A DNA stretch of 64,000 nt from Prescottella soli (GCF_040024445.1 NZ_CP157276.1:372001-436000); one strand, 5' to 3'. Shown: positions 1-35,346, numbered from the stretch's first letter. A program made the numbers and translations. The notes: generated from the sequence alone by a model not told the origin.

Positions 1-204
1 CGCCACAGCACACGATACGGCGATACCGAACTGACTCCGCGGAAGATAGCTCCTACGCCTCATCCCCCGAGTTTCCTCGCATACCGCGAACAGAGGAACG
101 ATGATTTCACCGCAAGCTTCGAGGTATGCCTGGGTGCCGGCATCGCAGAAGACCCATAACGGTTCCCTGTAGTGCCCCGGAACAAGCGAGACTTCGAATC
201 GAGG

Positions 205-230
205 GTGTAACACCAGGCTCGAACGGGTAT
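205..230 (+). promoter_or_regulatory. Possible SigF/SigB-type stress promoter
   Basis: A GGGTAT hexamer at 225-230 matches the -10 box of actinobacterial SigF/SigB-type promoters. GTGT at 205-208 lies 16 bases upstream, where a GTTT-like -35 is expected. It sits about 50 bases before the RBS of the small ORF at 278. Only the -10 is a strong match, so this is a candidate and not an established promoter. Confidence 0.35.
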
Positions 231-277
231 TGCGCATTGGGGCGGTCCTCACCGGCAGGTAGTGAGGAGCGCTGACA

Positions 278-406
278 ATGAATGACAAGAGCCGGACGCC
301 GAGCGAAGAACCCGAATCAGCGCGCGGCGCGCCCGGCTCACGTGAGACAGGCTCGGCCGCACCAGTCTGGCGTACGGGTGAGGATCACCCTCGCGAGGCA
401 GATTGA
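278..406 (+). CDS. Small disordered protein (42 aa)
   Basis: A 42-codon frame starts at ATG 278, about eight bases after an AGGAGC ribosome-binding site at 264-269, and stops at TGA 404-406. The peptide starts MNDKSRTPSEEPE. It is very hydrophilic, rich in Glu, Arg, Ser, Gly and Pro, has no hydrophobic segment, and looks intrinsically disordered. The good RBS spacing and the candidate stress promoter upstream are the only support for expression. No family is recognised. It could be a chance frame, though its composition differs from the Arg-rich shadow frames around it. Confidence 0.4.
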   Translation: MNDKSRTPSEEPESARGAPGSRETGSAAPVWRTGEDHPREAD

Positions 407-457
407 GTGACCGGTCCGACGCCCGAAATCCGTCCCACGACATGATCGGGAATTGCC

Positions 458-910
458 ATGATCCTCATCGGCCTCATCATTATGGTCGCCGCCATCGTCA
501 TCGGGGTCGCGGGAGTACTCGCCAACGCGGGTGCCGAACACGCGTTGACCGGCGATTTCACAGTGTTCGGCTACCATGTCACCGGATCCACAGGAGCGCT
601 GTTCCTCTACGGAATCGTCGTCGGCGCGGTCGGCGTCGTCGGACTCAGCCTCCTACTCACGGGGGCTCGACGGACATCGCGACGGGGACGCGCCGCGCGA
701 AACGAGCTCGAGCGATCACGCCGCAACGAGGCGGCCTTGACCCAACAGCGCGACGCCCTCGCAGACGCAGGGACACAAACAAGCACGGGTCAGCACGCCG
801 ACACGCGCGCCCATGCCGCGGCCGACACGACCGCCGGCGGTGGGCGGAGCTGGAAGCACCCCTTCGGAGGACCGCAGGGGCCTTCGTCCACTCCCCGACC
901 GGCGCACTGA
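458..910 (+). CDS. Small two-helix membrane protein with charged tail
   Basis: This 150-residue protein has a hydrophobic N-terminal helix (about residues 2-24), a short polar loop, and a second helix (about 45-68). After that comes an Arg-rich stretch and a predicted helical, possibly coiled-coil segment rich in Glu, Arg, Gln and Ala. The C-terminal 50 residues are Gly/Ala/Thr/Pro-rich and probably disordered. The topology resembles the small actinobacterial envelope proteins with two N-terminal helices and a cytoplasmic tail. No catalytic motif is visible and the function is unknown. The RBS is weak. It is the best-supported coding frame between positions 400 and 950; the overlapping 183-residue frame is Arg-rich shadow. 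Confidence 0.7.
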   Translation: MILIGLIIMVAAIVIGVAGVLANAGAEHALTGDFTVFGYHVTGSTGALFLYGIVVGAVGVVGLSLLLTGARRTSRRGRAARNELERSRRNEAALTQQRDALADAGTQTSTGQHADTRAHAAADTTAGGGRSWKHPFGGPQGPSSTPRPAH

Positions 911-1311
911 GGCGACGAGCCACTCGTCCGATTGAACCAGCGCGCAGTCCCTGAGACTCTCCGCTGCGAACCGTGCACGACCGAAATTCCGGTGGCTACA
1001 ACCTATTCGCCGACGTCGCCTACACGTCTGACGCCGCAGCCTGCGCGAACACCCCGATCCTGCTACCGGACTGGATCTCGGCCATGCCGGTGGTGTGGTC
1101 GGCGAGCGCGAGTCGACTCCGCGGCGAAGGCGGCTGCGGGTGCGGTCGGGGCAATCCGCCCCGGCGTCGTCGCCGTCGCGGCCACGTAGGGAGTCGTCGA
1201 GTCGCACAGGGGCTGCATGGCCCTACCGCTTCGTGTCCGGAGGCGGTTGACTTGCTCGTATACGCCCGGCGAATGCGCTGCGCCGGGAACGGACGCGAGA
1301 GGAGCTCGGAC
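911..1311. other. Intergenic stretch, no supported gene
   Basis: About 400 bases with no convincing coding frame. Several overlapping frames exist on both strands, but all are rich in Arg/Thr/Pro and lack an RBS. The DUF1876 gene at 1312 has its RBS (GAGAGG) within the last 15 bases. I see no RNA gene here. Confidence 0.5.
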
Positions 1312-1575
1312 ATGGAGACGGAGCAGTGGAGTGTGGACATCGCCATCGACGAGCACGAGAGTCGCACTCGCTCGACGGCGCGCTTGCACACCAGGGATAC
1401 GACGCTGGTCGGCGTCGGACTGGCCCGACGCAACCCCGTGGACCGGAACGTTCCGGGGATCGGCGACGAGCTTGCGACGGCGCGGGCCCTGACAGACCTG
1501 GCGCATCAGCTGATCGAAGCGACGGTTGCCGACATCGAGGGCGTCACCCACACCCCCGCACATCTGAACAAGTAG
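1312..1575 (+). CDS. DUF1876 domain protein (87 aa)
   Basis: This short acidic protein matches the DUF1876 family of actinobacteria. It has the N-terminal beta-rich part (WSVDIAIDEHESRTRSTARL), the LVGVGLARRNP segment in the middle and the DELATARALTDLAHQL helix, ending with a typical IEGVTHTPAHL tail. The function of the family is unknown; members are often found near stress genes. The ATG at 1312 is preferred over the upstream in-frame start at 973, because family members begin just before the WSVDI motif and because a GAGAGG RBS lies at the proper distance. It appears to be a single-gene unit. Length is normal for the family. Confidence 0.85.
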   Translation: METEQWSVDIAIDEHESRTRSTARLHTRDTTLVGVGLARRNPVDRNVPGIGDELATARALTDLAHQLIEATVADIEGVTHTPAHLNK

Positions 1576-1828
1576 GCGCCGGTGGCTCGCTGGTCCGGGG
1601 ACCCGCCCGGACGCTGAACCGTGCGTGGGAGCCGGGGCGCAGTGCTCGCAACCCGCCAGTCCGGGGTCAGGGGTGCGCGTGAGTACCGGCGCGCCCGCAT
1701 CGGCGGTGATGAGGTGAGATCCGGCGACGGCCGGCACAGCGGTCGAGAATGAGGTGTCGAAACCGACGCCACTCCGTTCTGACGGTCGTGACGACCCCCT
1801 GCAGAAGCCAGGCGCAGGGGAAGTGCTG

Positions 1829-2218
1829 TCACGGGGTGGCGTTCATCCACGCATCGAAGGCGGGCTGCACGTTCGGGTTCGACTGCGTGATGCCGTTGTA
1901 GGCGCCGATGGCCGCGCCGATCCCGGTGCCGACGATGCAGCCGGCGATGAAGTTCGGGAAGATCGAGACGCAGCCGATCGCGAGTCCGACGCCGGCGCCT
2001 GTCGCCATGCCCGCCGCACCGCCTTGCTCCCATCCGGTGGTGATCTCGCGCATCAGGTTGTCCTGTGCCGTCTGCTTGTCGACGACGGGCTGTACGAGCG
2101 GGACGGAGATGTCGCCGGGGACGGACGATTGGGCGGGTGCCGCATAGGCGGTGCCGGCGCCGGCAGCGAGCGCGACGACGACGAGACCCGATGCGGCCGA
2201 GGCCTTGAGGAAATTCAT
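1829..2218 (-). CDS. Secreted glycine-rich protein
   Basis: A 129-residue protein with a Sec signal peptide: MNFLKASAASG, a hydrophobic core, and a predicted cleavage after AYA (about residue 26). The mature part has about 45 polar residues and then a Gly/Ala-rich region (about residues 65-110) with glycine-zipper-like spacing and two Cys, suggesting membrane association or oligomerisation. Start: ATG 2218 is preceded by GGAGAG at good spacing; the TTG at 2230 that would extend it overlaps that RBS. It lies downstream of the NRPS on the same strand, 126 bases away, so read-through transcription is possible. Function is unknown. Confidence 0.8.
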   Translation of the reverse strand: MNFLKASAASGLVVVALAAGAGTAYAAPAQSSVPGDISVPLVQPVVDKQTAQDNLMREITTGWEQGGAAGMATGAGVGLAIGCVSIFPNFIAGCIVGTGIGAAIGAYNGITQSNPNVQPAFDAWMNATP

Positions 2219-2344
2219 GGCGCTCTCCAAATTGTGGGGAAGGAAGGCAATCCAGTGGTTTCGACGCTAGTCGCCTGACACCTCTTTCGCTACGAATCGG
2301 CGGGGTTCGCGGTGTATGCGAAGTTTGTTGTGTCAGACCAGATT

Positions 2345-29260
<26,916 letters not shown>

Positions 29261-29412
29261 TTACTCGCCCCCTGAGAGCAGAATGCCCCGGTTGCATCGG
29301 GACCACACCATATCAAGATCCTTTCGGCGCTCGGATGGTTTCCCAGCTCCGCTTCGAATCCCCATTTGGCCTGGTAGATAGGTAAAAATGACCCTTCGGT
29401 CCGAATGGTCCG

Positions 29413-29432
29413 GACCCCCGCGAAAGGGGGTC
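29413..29432 (-). terminator. GC-rich hairpin between mbtH and the NRPS
   Basis: GACCCCC (29413-29419) and GGGGGTC (29426-29432) pair perfectly around a six-base GCGAAA loop. There is no clear U-tract, so it may be a weak terminator, a processing site or an mRNA stabiliser that sets the ratio of MbtH to NRPS. The 206-base gap also holds an AT-rich patch and a possible -10 (TATGGT on the minus strand, near 29318), so the NRPS may have its own promoter. Confidence 0.4.
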
Positions 29433-29466
29433 GGATCGAGGGTGTCGCGTGGCGCGATCGAGCCGC

Positions 29467-29700
29467 CTAGTCGGGCGACGGATCACGCTCCCCCGCGGCC
29501 AGCGCAGCGCTCGGCCGGAGGTCCGTCCAGTTGCGGTCGATGTAGTCGACACAGGCGTGGCGAGACGCCCTCCCGTGCGCTATCACCCAGCCGTTGGGAA
29601 CGTCGGCGAACGCCGGCCACAACGAGTGCTGGTTCTCCTCGTTCACCAACACCAGGTAGTCGGCCTGGGGGTCGTCAAAGGGACTTGATGGACTTGTCAC
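29467..29700 (-). CDS. mbtH: MbtH-family NRPS helper protein
   Basis: This 77-residue protein has the full MbtH signature: NEENQHSLWPAF, VPNGWVIAHG, the RHACVDYI segment and WTDLRPSA at the C-terminus. MbtH proteins bind A domains and are needed for the solubility or activity of many of them; the partner here must be the NRPS directly downstream. The start is set at GTG 29700, a few bases after AGAGGTGAAG; the tandem GTG at 29703 is an alternative, while the upstream in-frame start adds a non-family leader. The gene lies 206 bases before the NRPS start on the same strand. The short tail after WTDLRP is slightly longer than in some family members. Confidence 0.95.
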   Translation of the reverse strand: MTSPSSPFDDPQADYLVLVNEENQHSLWPAFADVPNGWVIAHGRASRHACVDYIDRNWTDLRPSAALAAGERDPSPD

Positions 29701-29732
29701 CACTTCACCTCTCGATCGTGTTCCGATGCAGA

Positions 29733-29746
29733 GTGGTGCACACCAC
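29733..29746. promoter_or_regulatory. Perfect palindrome in the mbtH promoter region
   Basis: GTGGTG-CA-CACCAC is a perfect 14-base inverted repeat. On the minus strand it directly follows a TAACTT hexamer (29747-29752) that fits a -10 box, and it lies 32 bases before the mbtH start. A repressor bound here would cover the transcription start, so it is a candidate operator for the mbtH-NRPS unit. No regulator gene is nearby. Confidence 0.4.
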
Positions 29747-29891
29747 AAGTTAGATCGAGCGCCCTGCCGGGTCCGTTACACCATGCTAGGCGCTTCGAAC
29801 GCACTCGAGCCCCGTCGATGCCTCGCCTGTGACGGGAGAGCACCCACGGGGCGCACGGGTGGAAACCATGGTTCGGCGGTCGCGAGGACCG

Positions 29892-30674
29892 CTAGCGTGA
29901 CGACCCGACCAGCGCCTTCGCCTTCCCGAGCCGCTTGGTCAGACCCCACTGGGTCACCTTCAGCAGTGCCTCGCGGACGATGTTGCCGCTCATCTTCGAC
30001 TCGCCGAGCTCACGCTCGGTGAACGTGATAGGAACCTCGGTGACCGTGAAACCTGCGTTGATCGCGCGCCACGCCAGGTCCACCTGGAAGCAGTAGCCGT
30101 GCGATTCGACCGGGCCCAGATCGAGCGCCTCGAGGACCGCACGCCGGTACGCGCGGTAGCCGCCGGTGATGTCCCGGATCTTCACGCCCAGCGCGAGGCG
30201 CGAGTAGAGGTTGCCGCCGCGGGACAGCCACTCGCGGTGCTTGGGCCAGTTGACGACGGTGCCGCCCGGCACGTACCGCGACCCCAGGACGAGGTCGGCG
30301 CCGGCGTCGACCTTCTCGAGCAGCCGGTGCAACTGCTCGGGCGCGTGGCTGCCGTCGGCGTCCATCTCGACGAGCACGGTGTAGTCCCGCGCGAGTCCCC
30401 AGCGGAACCCGGCGATGTACGCGGCGCCGAGGCCGTTCTTCTCCGTGCGGTGCATCACATGGATGCGCCCGGCGACGTCGGCCGCCGCCAGCTCGTCCGC
30501 GAGGACGCCGGTGCCGTCGGGGCTGCCGTCGTCGACGACCAGCACATGGGCGCCCGGCAGCGCGGCGTGGAGCCGACCGACGATCAGCGGCAGATTCTCG
30601 CGTTCGTCATACGTCGGAATGATCACCAGGGTCCGTGCGCTGGGCTGCGTGCTTCCCCCTGTCGCCGCTGACAT
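29892..30674 (-). CDS. ppm1: Polyprenol monophosphomannose synthase
   Basis: A 260-residue family 2 glycosyltransferase that transfers mannose from GDP-mannose to polyprenyl phosphate at the inner face of the membrane, supplying the donor for lipomannan, lipoarabinomannan and protein mannosylation. Seen: [21 protein letters not shown], the DADGSH metal-binding motif, [18 protein letters not shown] and [12 protein letters not shown], all typical of dolichol-phosphate-mannose synthases. The start is ATG 30674, after GGAGG with a six-base spacer; the longer frame from 30707 is less likely. It overlaps the end of lnt by 68 bases in another frame. In M. tuberculosis the equivalent enzyme is fused to an Lnt-like domain (Rv2051c). 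A six-base-pair stem (29876-29892) overlaps the stop codon. Confidence 0.95.
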   Translation of the reverse strand: MSAATGGSTQPSARTLVIIPTYDERENLPLIVGRLHAALPGAHVLVVDDGSPDGTGVLADELAAADVAGRIHVMHRTEKNGLGAAYIAGFRWGLARDYTVLVEMDADGSHAPEQLHRLLEKVDAGADLVLGSRYVPGGTVVNWPKHREWLSRGGNLYSRLALGVKIRDITGGYRAYRRAVLEALDLGPVESHGYCFQVDLAWRAINAGFTVTEVPITFTERELGESKMSGNIVREALLKVTQWGLTKRLGKAKALVGSSR

Positions 30675-32331
30675 CGAGATCCTCCCCACCGGTGCTGGCC
30701 GGCGCATCGTTCGTATCCGGGACGGCGCAATCCGCCCGCTGCGTCGTCGTGCTCGTCGACTCGCCGCCCCGACGGCCGCGCACGGCGGCGAACACGAGGG
30801 CGACGACGGCCCCGAGACACAGGAGAACCTCCGGAATCGGGCCGAGCCGAGTTGCCAGCGTAGTACCGGTACGCAGTGAGACCTGCGACACGAGGGCCGC
30901 CGGCTCGAAGAGAGCGGTCTCCTGCTGGACCGAACCGTCCGCGCCGATGATCGCGCTCACACCGCTGGTGGCCGCGACGACGACGTCCCGGCGATGCTCG
31001 ACGGCCCGCACCCGCGACATCGCGAGCTGCTGGTAGGTCATCTCGGTGTCGCCGAACGTCGCGTTGTTCGTCGGCACCGCGATCAGCTGCGCGCCGTCCC
31101 GCACCGACTGGGTGAGGGCGCGGTCGAACGCCACCTCGTAGCAGGTGGCCACACCGATGGGGATGCCGGCGGCGGTCACGACACCGTTGCCGTGTCCGGG
31201 CACGAAGTTGCCGGCCTGGTCCGCGTACGACGAGAAGTGCCGGAAGAAGTCGCGGTACGGCAGGTACTCGCCGAACGGCTGGATGATCCGCTTGTCGTGG
31301 CGCTCGCCCGGGCCCTGATCGCCGTTCCAGACGATCACCGAGTTCGTGGTGGTGTGATCGGGATTGACCAGGACCGCGCCCACGAGGATCGGCGCCCCCA
31401 CCGCTTCCGACGCCGCGGTGATCTCGGCGGCGGCGTCGGCGTTCCGGAGCGGGTCGATGTCCGACGCGTTCTCCGGCCACACCACCACGTCGGGCTGCGG
31501 CTGCCGGCCGGCGGCGACGTCGTCGGCGAGCTGGAAGGTGCGTCGGACGTGGTTGTCGAGCACCGCGCGACGCTGCGCGTTGAACTCGAGCCCCAACCGG
31601 GGCACGCTGCCCTGGATCGCGGCGACCGTGATCGTCCGGTCGCCGTCGGCGTCGGCGTCGGCGTGCACGTAAGGCACCGTCGCCAGTGCGACGACCGACG
31701 CGGCGCAGGTGACCACGACCGGGCCGATCAGCGACCGCACCGAGGCGCGCCGGGCCACGACGAACGCCAGCACGGCGAGGCCGGCGCCGGTCAGGGCCAC
31801 CCCGAAGCTGAGCAGCGGTGCGCCACCCAGCGCCGCCAACGGCAGCAGCCAGCCCTCGGGTTGACCGAATGCGAGCCGCCCCCAAGGGAATCCGCCGAAC
31901 GGCACCGACGAGCGCAGCCATTCGGTGAGGCTCCACACCGCGGCGATCGCGAGCGCCACCACCCACAGCGGCGCACGGAGTCGCGCGACGAGCACCGCAC
32001 CGAGACCGAACAGACCGATGAACACCGCGTCGGCCGCGGACAGGGCCAGCCACGGCAGCGGCCCGACGTACTCCCCGACCCACGGCAGCAGCGCGACGAG
32101 GAATGCGAGACCCGCCAGGTAGCCGTAGCCGAAGCCGGCCCTCAGGGTTCGGCCGCGGCGCCCGTAGTCGGTGAGCACCGCGGTCAGCAGTGCGACACCG
32201 AGCGGCGCCAGGAACCACAGTGTCCGCGGCGGGAAGCTCGCGAACAGCAGCAGGCCGGCCGCGACCGCCAGGACGCAATCGCGCAGCGTCGCGGTCAGCG
32301 GCCGTCGGCCGCCGCGGTCATCACTGCTCAT
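30607..32331 (-). CDS. lnt: Apolipoprotein N-acyltransferase
   Basis: This 574-residue membrane enzyme adds the third acyl chain to the N-terminal Cys of lipoproteins. About six hydrophobic helices fill residues 20-220. An extracytoplasmic nitrilase-fold domain follows, with the three catalytic signatures visible: Glu in VVWPENASD, Lys in [14 protein letters not shown] and Cys in [11 protein letters not shown] further hydrophobic helix lies near the C-terminus, followed by a polar tail of about 50 residues rich in Asp, Thr and Gly that overlaps the ppm1 start. The gene overlaps the upstream amidohydrolase by 11 bases, so translational coupling is likely. Mycobacteria keep the two activities fused or adjacent; here they are separate overlapping genes. 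Confidence 0.93.
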   Translation of the reverse strand: MSSDDRGGRRPLTATLRDCVLAVAAGLLLFASFPPRTLWFLAPLGVALLTAVLTDYGRRGRTLRAGFGYGYLAGLAFLVALLPWVGEYVGPLPWLALSAADAVFIGLFGLGAVLVARLRAPLWVVALAIAAVWSLTEWLRSSVPFGGFPWGRLAFGQPEGWLLPLAALGGAPLLSFGVALTGAGLAVLAFVVARRASVRSLIGPVVVTCAASVVALATVPYVHADADADGDRTITVAAIQGSVPRLGLEFNAQRRAVLDNHVRRTFQLADDVAAGRQPQPDVVVWPENASDIDPLRNADAAAEITAASEAVGAPILVGAVLVNPDHTTTNSVIVWNGDQGPGERHDKRIIQPFGEYLPYRDFFRHFSSYADQAGNFVPGHGNGVVTAAGIPIGVATCYEVAFDRALTQSVRDGAQLIAVPTNNATFGDTEMTYQQLAMSRVRAVEHRRDVVVAATSGVSAIIGADGSVQQETALFEPAALVSQVSLRTGTTLATRLGPIPEVLLCLGAVVALVFAAVRGRRGGESTSTTTQRADCAVPDTNDAPASTGGEDLDVSGDRGKHAAQRTDPGDHSDV

Positions 32332-33916
32332 GAACGGTGACTCCGCGGTGCACCGAGCGCAGGCACACCGGCGTGCGGGCGCCGTCCTCGAGCCGCGGCA
32401 GGGCGGGCACGCGGGAGCGGGGGTCGGTGGACCACCGCTGCACCGAGTCCTTGGGGGCCGAGACGACCAGCTCGTCAGCGTCCCAGATCACGTACGACGC
32501 GGGCGCGCCCGGTGTCAGGGTGCCGGCCATGCCGTCCCGGACACCACCGGCACGCCACGCGCCGCGGGTCGCGGCCGAGAACGCGGCGCGCGGCGAGACG
32601 CCGCTGCCGGGAGTGTGGTGGTGGACGGCCGCGCGCAGCATCGCCCACGGCTCGATCGGGGTCACGGGGGCGTCCGAACCGAATGCCAGCGACATCCCGG
32701 TCGCGGCGATGGGCGCGAACGGGTTCATCCCCGCGGCCCGGTCGGCGCCGAGGCGCTGCGCGTACATGCCGTCGGGCCCGCCCCACAGCGCGTCGAAGAC
32801 CGGCTGCATGCTCGCGATCACACCCCACCCGCCGAGCTGCGCCGCCTGTTCCGGGGTGACCATCTCGAGGTGCTCGAGCCGGTGGCCGCGGGCGGCGAGC
32901 GCCGGGCCGCCGAGCTCACCGGCGACGGTCGCGAACGCCGCGACGGCGGCGGTGACGGCGGCGTCGCCGATCACGTGGAATCCGGCCTGGATGCCCGCGA
33001 GCGTGCAGGCGCGCACGTGGGCGGCGACCGCGTCGACGTCGAGGTAGTTGTTGCCGTGGTGGCCGGCGCAGTCGTGGTACGGATCGAGCAGCGCCGCCGT
33101 CCGCGAGCCGAGGGCGCCGTCGATGAACAGGTCGCCGCCGAGGCCGTGCGCGCCGGTCCGGGCGAGAAGTTCGGTGGCCGCCTCCGGGGAGTCGACGGCC
33201 TCGCCCCAGTAGCCGCGCACCTCGACGCCGTGGGACAGCGCCAGCAGTTCGCGGAAGTCGTCGAGGCCACCGATGTCGGGGCCGCCGCACTCGTGGACGG
33301 CCACGATGCCCTGCGCCGCAGCATGGTCGAGGGCCGCGGTGCGGGCCGCCGCGCGCTGCGCCGGAGTCACCAGGGCGCGCGCCTGCGCGCGGGCCACGTG
33401 GTGCGCGTCGCCGGTCAGCGCCCCGTCGGGCGAGAAGCCGGCGGCCGATGCCAGCCCGGACGCGGACTGCCGCAGCGGGGTCGAGCACAGCGCGGAATGC
33501 GCATCGATGCGCGTGAGGTACACGGCGCGGCCGGGCGCGGCCTCGTCGAGTTCGGCCGTGGTCGGCGCGGCGTCAGGCCAGCGGGTGTCGTCCCAGCCCT
33601 GACCCCAGATCACGGCGTCGTCGCGTTCGCGCGCGAAGTGGCGCAGCAGGTCCAGGCACTCGGCCTTGTCGCGGGCGCCGCTGAGATCGAGACCCGTCAA
33701 CTGCAGGCCGAGGGCGGTCACGTGGACGTGCGTGTCGACGAAACCGGGGGTGACGAAGGCGCCGTCGAGTTCGACGATCTCCGCGTCGGGATGCAGCGCG
33801 CGGCCCGGACGGTCCTCGCCGACCCAGACCACGACGCCGTCGGTGACCGCCATCGCGGTCGCGTCGGGTGCGCTGGGACTGTAGATACGGCCGTCGACCA
33901 ACAGTTGGGTACTCAC
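32321..33916 (-). CDS. Amidohydrolase family protein (YtcJ-like)
   Basis: A 531-residue metal-dependent hydrolase of the amidohydrolase-3 type. Visible features: the N-terminal beta-sandwich, the TPGFVDTHVHV metal motif, GQGWDDTRWP typical of YtcJ-like proteins, HECGGPD, FHVIGDAA, HRLEHLEMVTPEQ, and the late FGSDAPVTPIEPW motif with the catalytic Asp. These proteins usually hydrolyse amides or formamides, but the substrate cannot be told from sequence. The GTG start is typical. The gene lies 18 bases after fxsA and overlaps lnt by 11 bases, in an apparent fxsA - hydrolase - lnt - ppm1 operon. No signal peptide is seen, so it should be cytoplasmic. Confidence 0.9.
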   Translation of the reverse strand: MSTQLLVDGRIYSPSAPDATAMAVTDGVVVWVGEDRPGRALHPDAEIVELDGAFVTPGFVDTHVHVTALGLQLTGLDLSGARDKAECLDLLRHFARERDDAVIWGQGWDDTRWPDAAPTTAELDEAAPGRAVYLTRIDAHSALCSTPLRQSASGLASAAGFSPDGALTGDAHHVARAQARALVTPAQRAAARTAALDHAAAQGIVAVHECGGPDIGGLDDFRELLALSHGVEVRGYWGEAVDSPEAATELLARTGAHGLGGDLFIDGALGSRTAALLDPYHDCAGHHGNNYLDVDAVAAHVRACTLAGIQAGFHVIGDAAVTAAVAAFATVAGELGGPALAARGHRLEHLEMVTPEQAAQLGGWGVIASMQPVFDALWGGPDGMYAQRLGADRAAGMNPFAPIAATGMSLAFGSDAPVTPIEPWAMLRAAVHHHTPGSGVSPRAAFSAATRGAWRAGGVRDGMAGTLTPGAPASYVIWDADELVVSAPKDSVQRWSTDPRSRVPALPRLEDGARTPVCLRSVHRGVTVHEQ

Positions 33917-33934
33917 GGACGTCCAGTCTGCCTG

Positions 33935-34426
33935 TTACGGCAGCGCGCGGGGTCCCTGGGTCGGGCTGTCGGGCCCGAAGTCGGGGTACACGTCCACGAC
34001 CTCGCCGTCGATGACGGTGCCCCGCCGCGCCCCGGCGGCCCGCGACGCGAACTCGACCCCGGTGAGCGTGACGCTCGCCTTCTTGCCGGCGAGCAGGACC
34101 GCCGCCGGACGCAGCGCCCACCGCGTCGGCGGCAGCAGCATCAGCAGACCGAGCACCGACGTCACCAGTCCGGGCACGAACATCAGCACCGAACCGGCGG
34201 CGACCATCGCGCCGTCCGCGACCGCGCCCGTCGGGGACCCCTCCCCGCGCGACGCGCGCCGGAACCCGTCCATCACCACACGCCACTGGGACTTGACCAG
34301 CACCATGCCCACCGCCGATCCGGCGATCAGGAGCAGCACCGTCCACAGCACGCCGATCGTGGAACCCACCCAGATCAGGGCGCCGACCTCCACCACTACG
34401 TAGAGAACGAACAGCAGGGCGATCAT
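33935..34426 (-). CDS. fxsA: FxsA-family membrane protein
   Basis: A 163-residue membrane protein starting MIALLFVLYVVVEVGALIWV. It has the FxsA pattern: two N-terminal hydrophobic stretches (about 1-20 and 25-46), a cytoplasmic segment with RRASRGEGSPTGAVADG, then GSVLMFVPGLVTSVLGLLMLLPPTR, followed by a polar tail. FxsA in E. coli suppresses F exclusion of phage T7; its role in actinobacteria is unknown. The start at ATG 34426 follows AAAGGA; the longer frame to 34636 lacks an RBS. It is the first gene of the apparent operon ending with ppm1, as fxsA (Rv2053c) is close to ppm1 in M. tuberculosis. Confidence 0.9.
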   Translation of the reverse strand: MIALLFVLYVVVEVGALIWVGSTIGVLWTVLLLIAGSAVGMVLVKSQWRVVMDGFRRASRGEGSPTGAVADGAMVAAGSVLMFVPGLVTSVLGLLMLLPPTRWALRPAAVLLAGKKASVTLTGVEFASRAAGARRGTVIDGEVVDVYPDFGPDSPTQGPRALP

Positions 34427-34590
34427 GGTGGGTCCTTTCGGTGGCGGGCGCCGGCCGTGGGTGTGGCGGGTGCTCTGACTGCTCAACGAGCGACGGCCCC
34501 GGAATGCTCCCAGGCGCTCGGATTCGATCCCGTAACGGTCTAACCCTAAAGTTGACGTAGAGACTTCTCGCGTGGTGCAGTACCAGAACC

Positions 34591-34611
34591 GATCGGCTGG
34601 GAGGGCCGATC
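34591..34611 (+). promoter_or_regulatory. Inverted repeat in the leader of the secreted protein gene
   Basis: GATCGGC and GCCGATC form a perfect seven-base-pair repeat around TGGGAGG, ending about ten bases before the GGAGGAG ribosome-binding site of the gene at 34630. It could be an RNA hairpin affecting translation or an operator. A TTGACG that could be a -35 box lies at 34552-34557, but no good -10 is seen at standard spacing. Confidence 0.3.
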
Positions 34612-34629
34612 CCTCAGGGAGGAGTCCAC

Positions 34630-35280
34630 ATGTCACGACGATCCGAGCGGGGCCCCGCGCGCCGACTGCTCGTCCGGCTCTCCGCCGCCGTCGCCGCCAC
34701 CGCGGCCGGCGCCGTCGTGTTCTCCGGGGTGGCCGTGGCCGCTCCCGCGCCGGCCGCTCCCCCGACCCTGCAGGGTCTGCTCGGCGAGCTGACGAAGAAC
34801 GTGCCGCAGGCGTCCGATCTGCTCGGTGGCCTGCTCGGAACCCCCGGCGTCACCGAGATCATCGAGGGCGCCACCGGCCACGAGGTCGGCGTCACCACCG
34901 CGAAGGACTTCCTGTTCCCGGCGCCGACGTTCGGGTGCGGGGTCGCCGGCAACCCGATGACGGTGACCGTCGCGAGCGCGCAGGCCGGCCCCAACTTCCC
35001 GCTCCCGCCGTGGATCGAGCGCGGCAAGCTGCGTTTCCAGGCGGTCCCGGCCCACCTCGACATCCCCAAGGAATCGGATCTGCAGGTCGCCTGGTTCAAC
35101 ACCACCACTCTCAAGGGTGGGGTCGTGCCGCTCGACGACTCGCTCGCGAACGTGCCCACGCTGTCGAAGACCGTCGACACCGGCGAGGGCAACGTCCTGG
35201 CCGCCCTGTTCGGTCAGGTGAAGTACCAGTCGGGCACCACCTGCACCGCGCTCGGCACCGTCGGCCAGTTCACCGCGTAG
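34630..35280 (+). CDS. Secreted protein of unknown function
   Basis: A 216-residue protein with a long Sec-type signal peptide: a basic N-terminus (MSRRSERGPARRLLVR), a hydrophobic Ala/Val core, and likely cleavage at VAVAAPAP (about residue 38). The mature part has an amphipathic Leu/Gly-rich stretch (TLQGLLGEL, LLGGLLGTP) and then a beta-rich domain with two Cys (FGCGVAGN and GTTCTALG) that could form a disulfide. No catalytic motif is visible. It resembles the small exported proteins common in Rhodococcus and mycobacteria, but I cannot name a family. RBS GGAGGAG is strong. The gene ends in a perfect 15-base-pair terminator, so it is probably monocistronic and well expressed. Confidence 0.85.
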   Translation: MSRRSERGPARRLLVRLSAAVAATAAGAVVFSGVAVAAPAPAAPPTLQGLLGELTKNVPQASDLLGGLLGTPGVTEIIEGATGHEVGVTTAKDFLFPAPTFGCGVAGNPMTVTVASAQAGPNFPLPPWIERGKLRFQAVPAHLDIPKESDLQVAWFNTTTLKGGVVPLDDSLANVPTLSKTVDTGEGNVLAALFGQVKYQSGTTCTALGTVGQFTA

Positions 35281-35295
35281 ACGGTCATGCCCTCC

Positions 35296-35330
35296 GAAGG
35301 ATTCCTCCCGGACGACGGGAGGAATCCTTC
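35296..35330 (+). terminator. Strong intrinsic terminator hairpin
   Basis: Arms 35296-35310 and 35316-35330 pair perfectly over 15 base pairs around a five-base loop (GACGA), starting 15 bases after the stop of the secreted protein gene. The next -10 box (35347) begins only 16 bases later, so the hairpin insulates the two genes. Confidence 0.85.
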
Positions 35331-35346
35331 TGTATTCCGCCCTGCG

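Noticed and set aside
403-954. A 183-codon plus-strand frame overlapping the small membrane protein
   Set aside because: It is Arg/His-rich without a hydrophobic or folded pattern, and the 458-910 frame has two clear membrane helices.
1063-1737. A minus-strand frame opposite the DUF1876 gene
   Set aside because: It has no RBS or motif, and the DUF1876 gene on the other strand matches a known family.
29261-29466. A coding frame in the gap between mbtH and the NRPS
   Set aside because: The candidate frames are short, lack RBSs and cross the hairpin; the gap looks regulatory.
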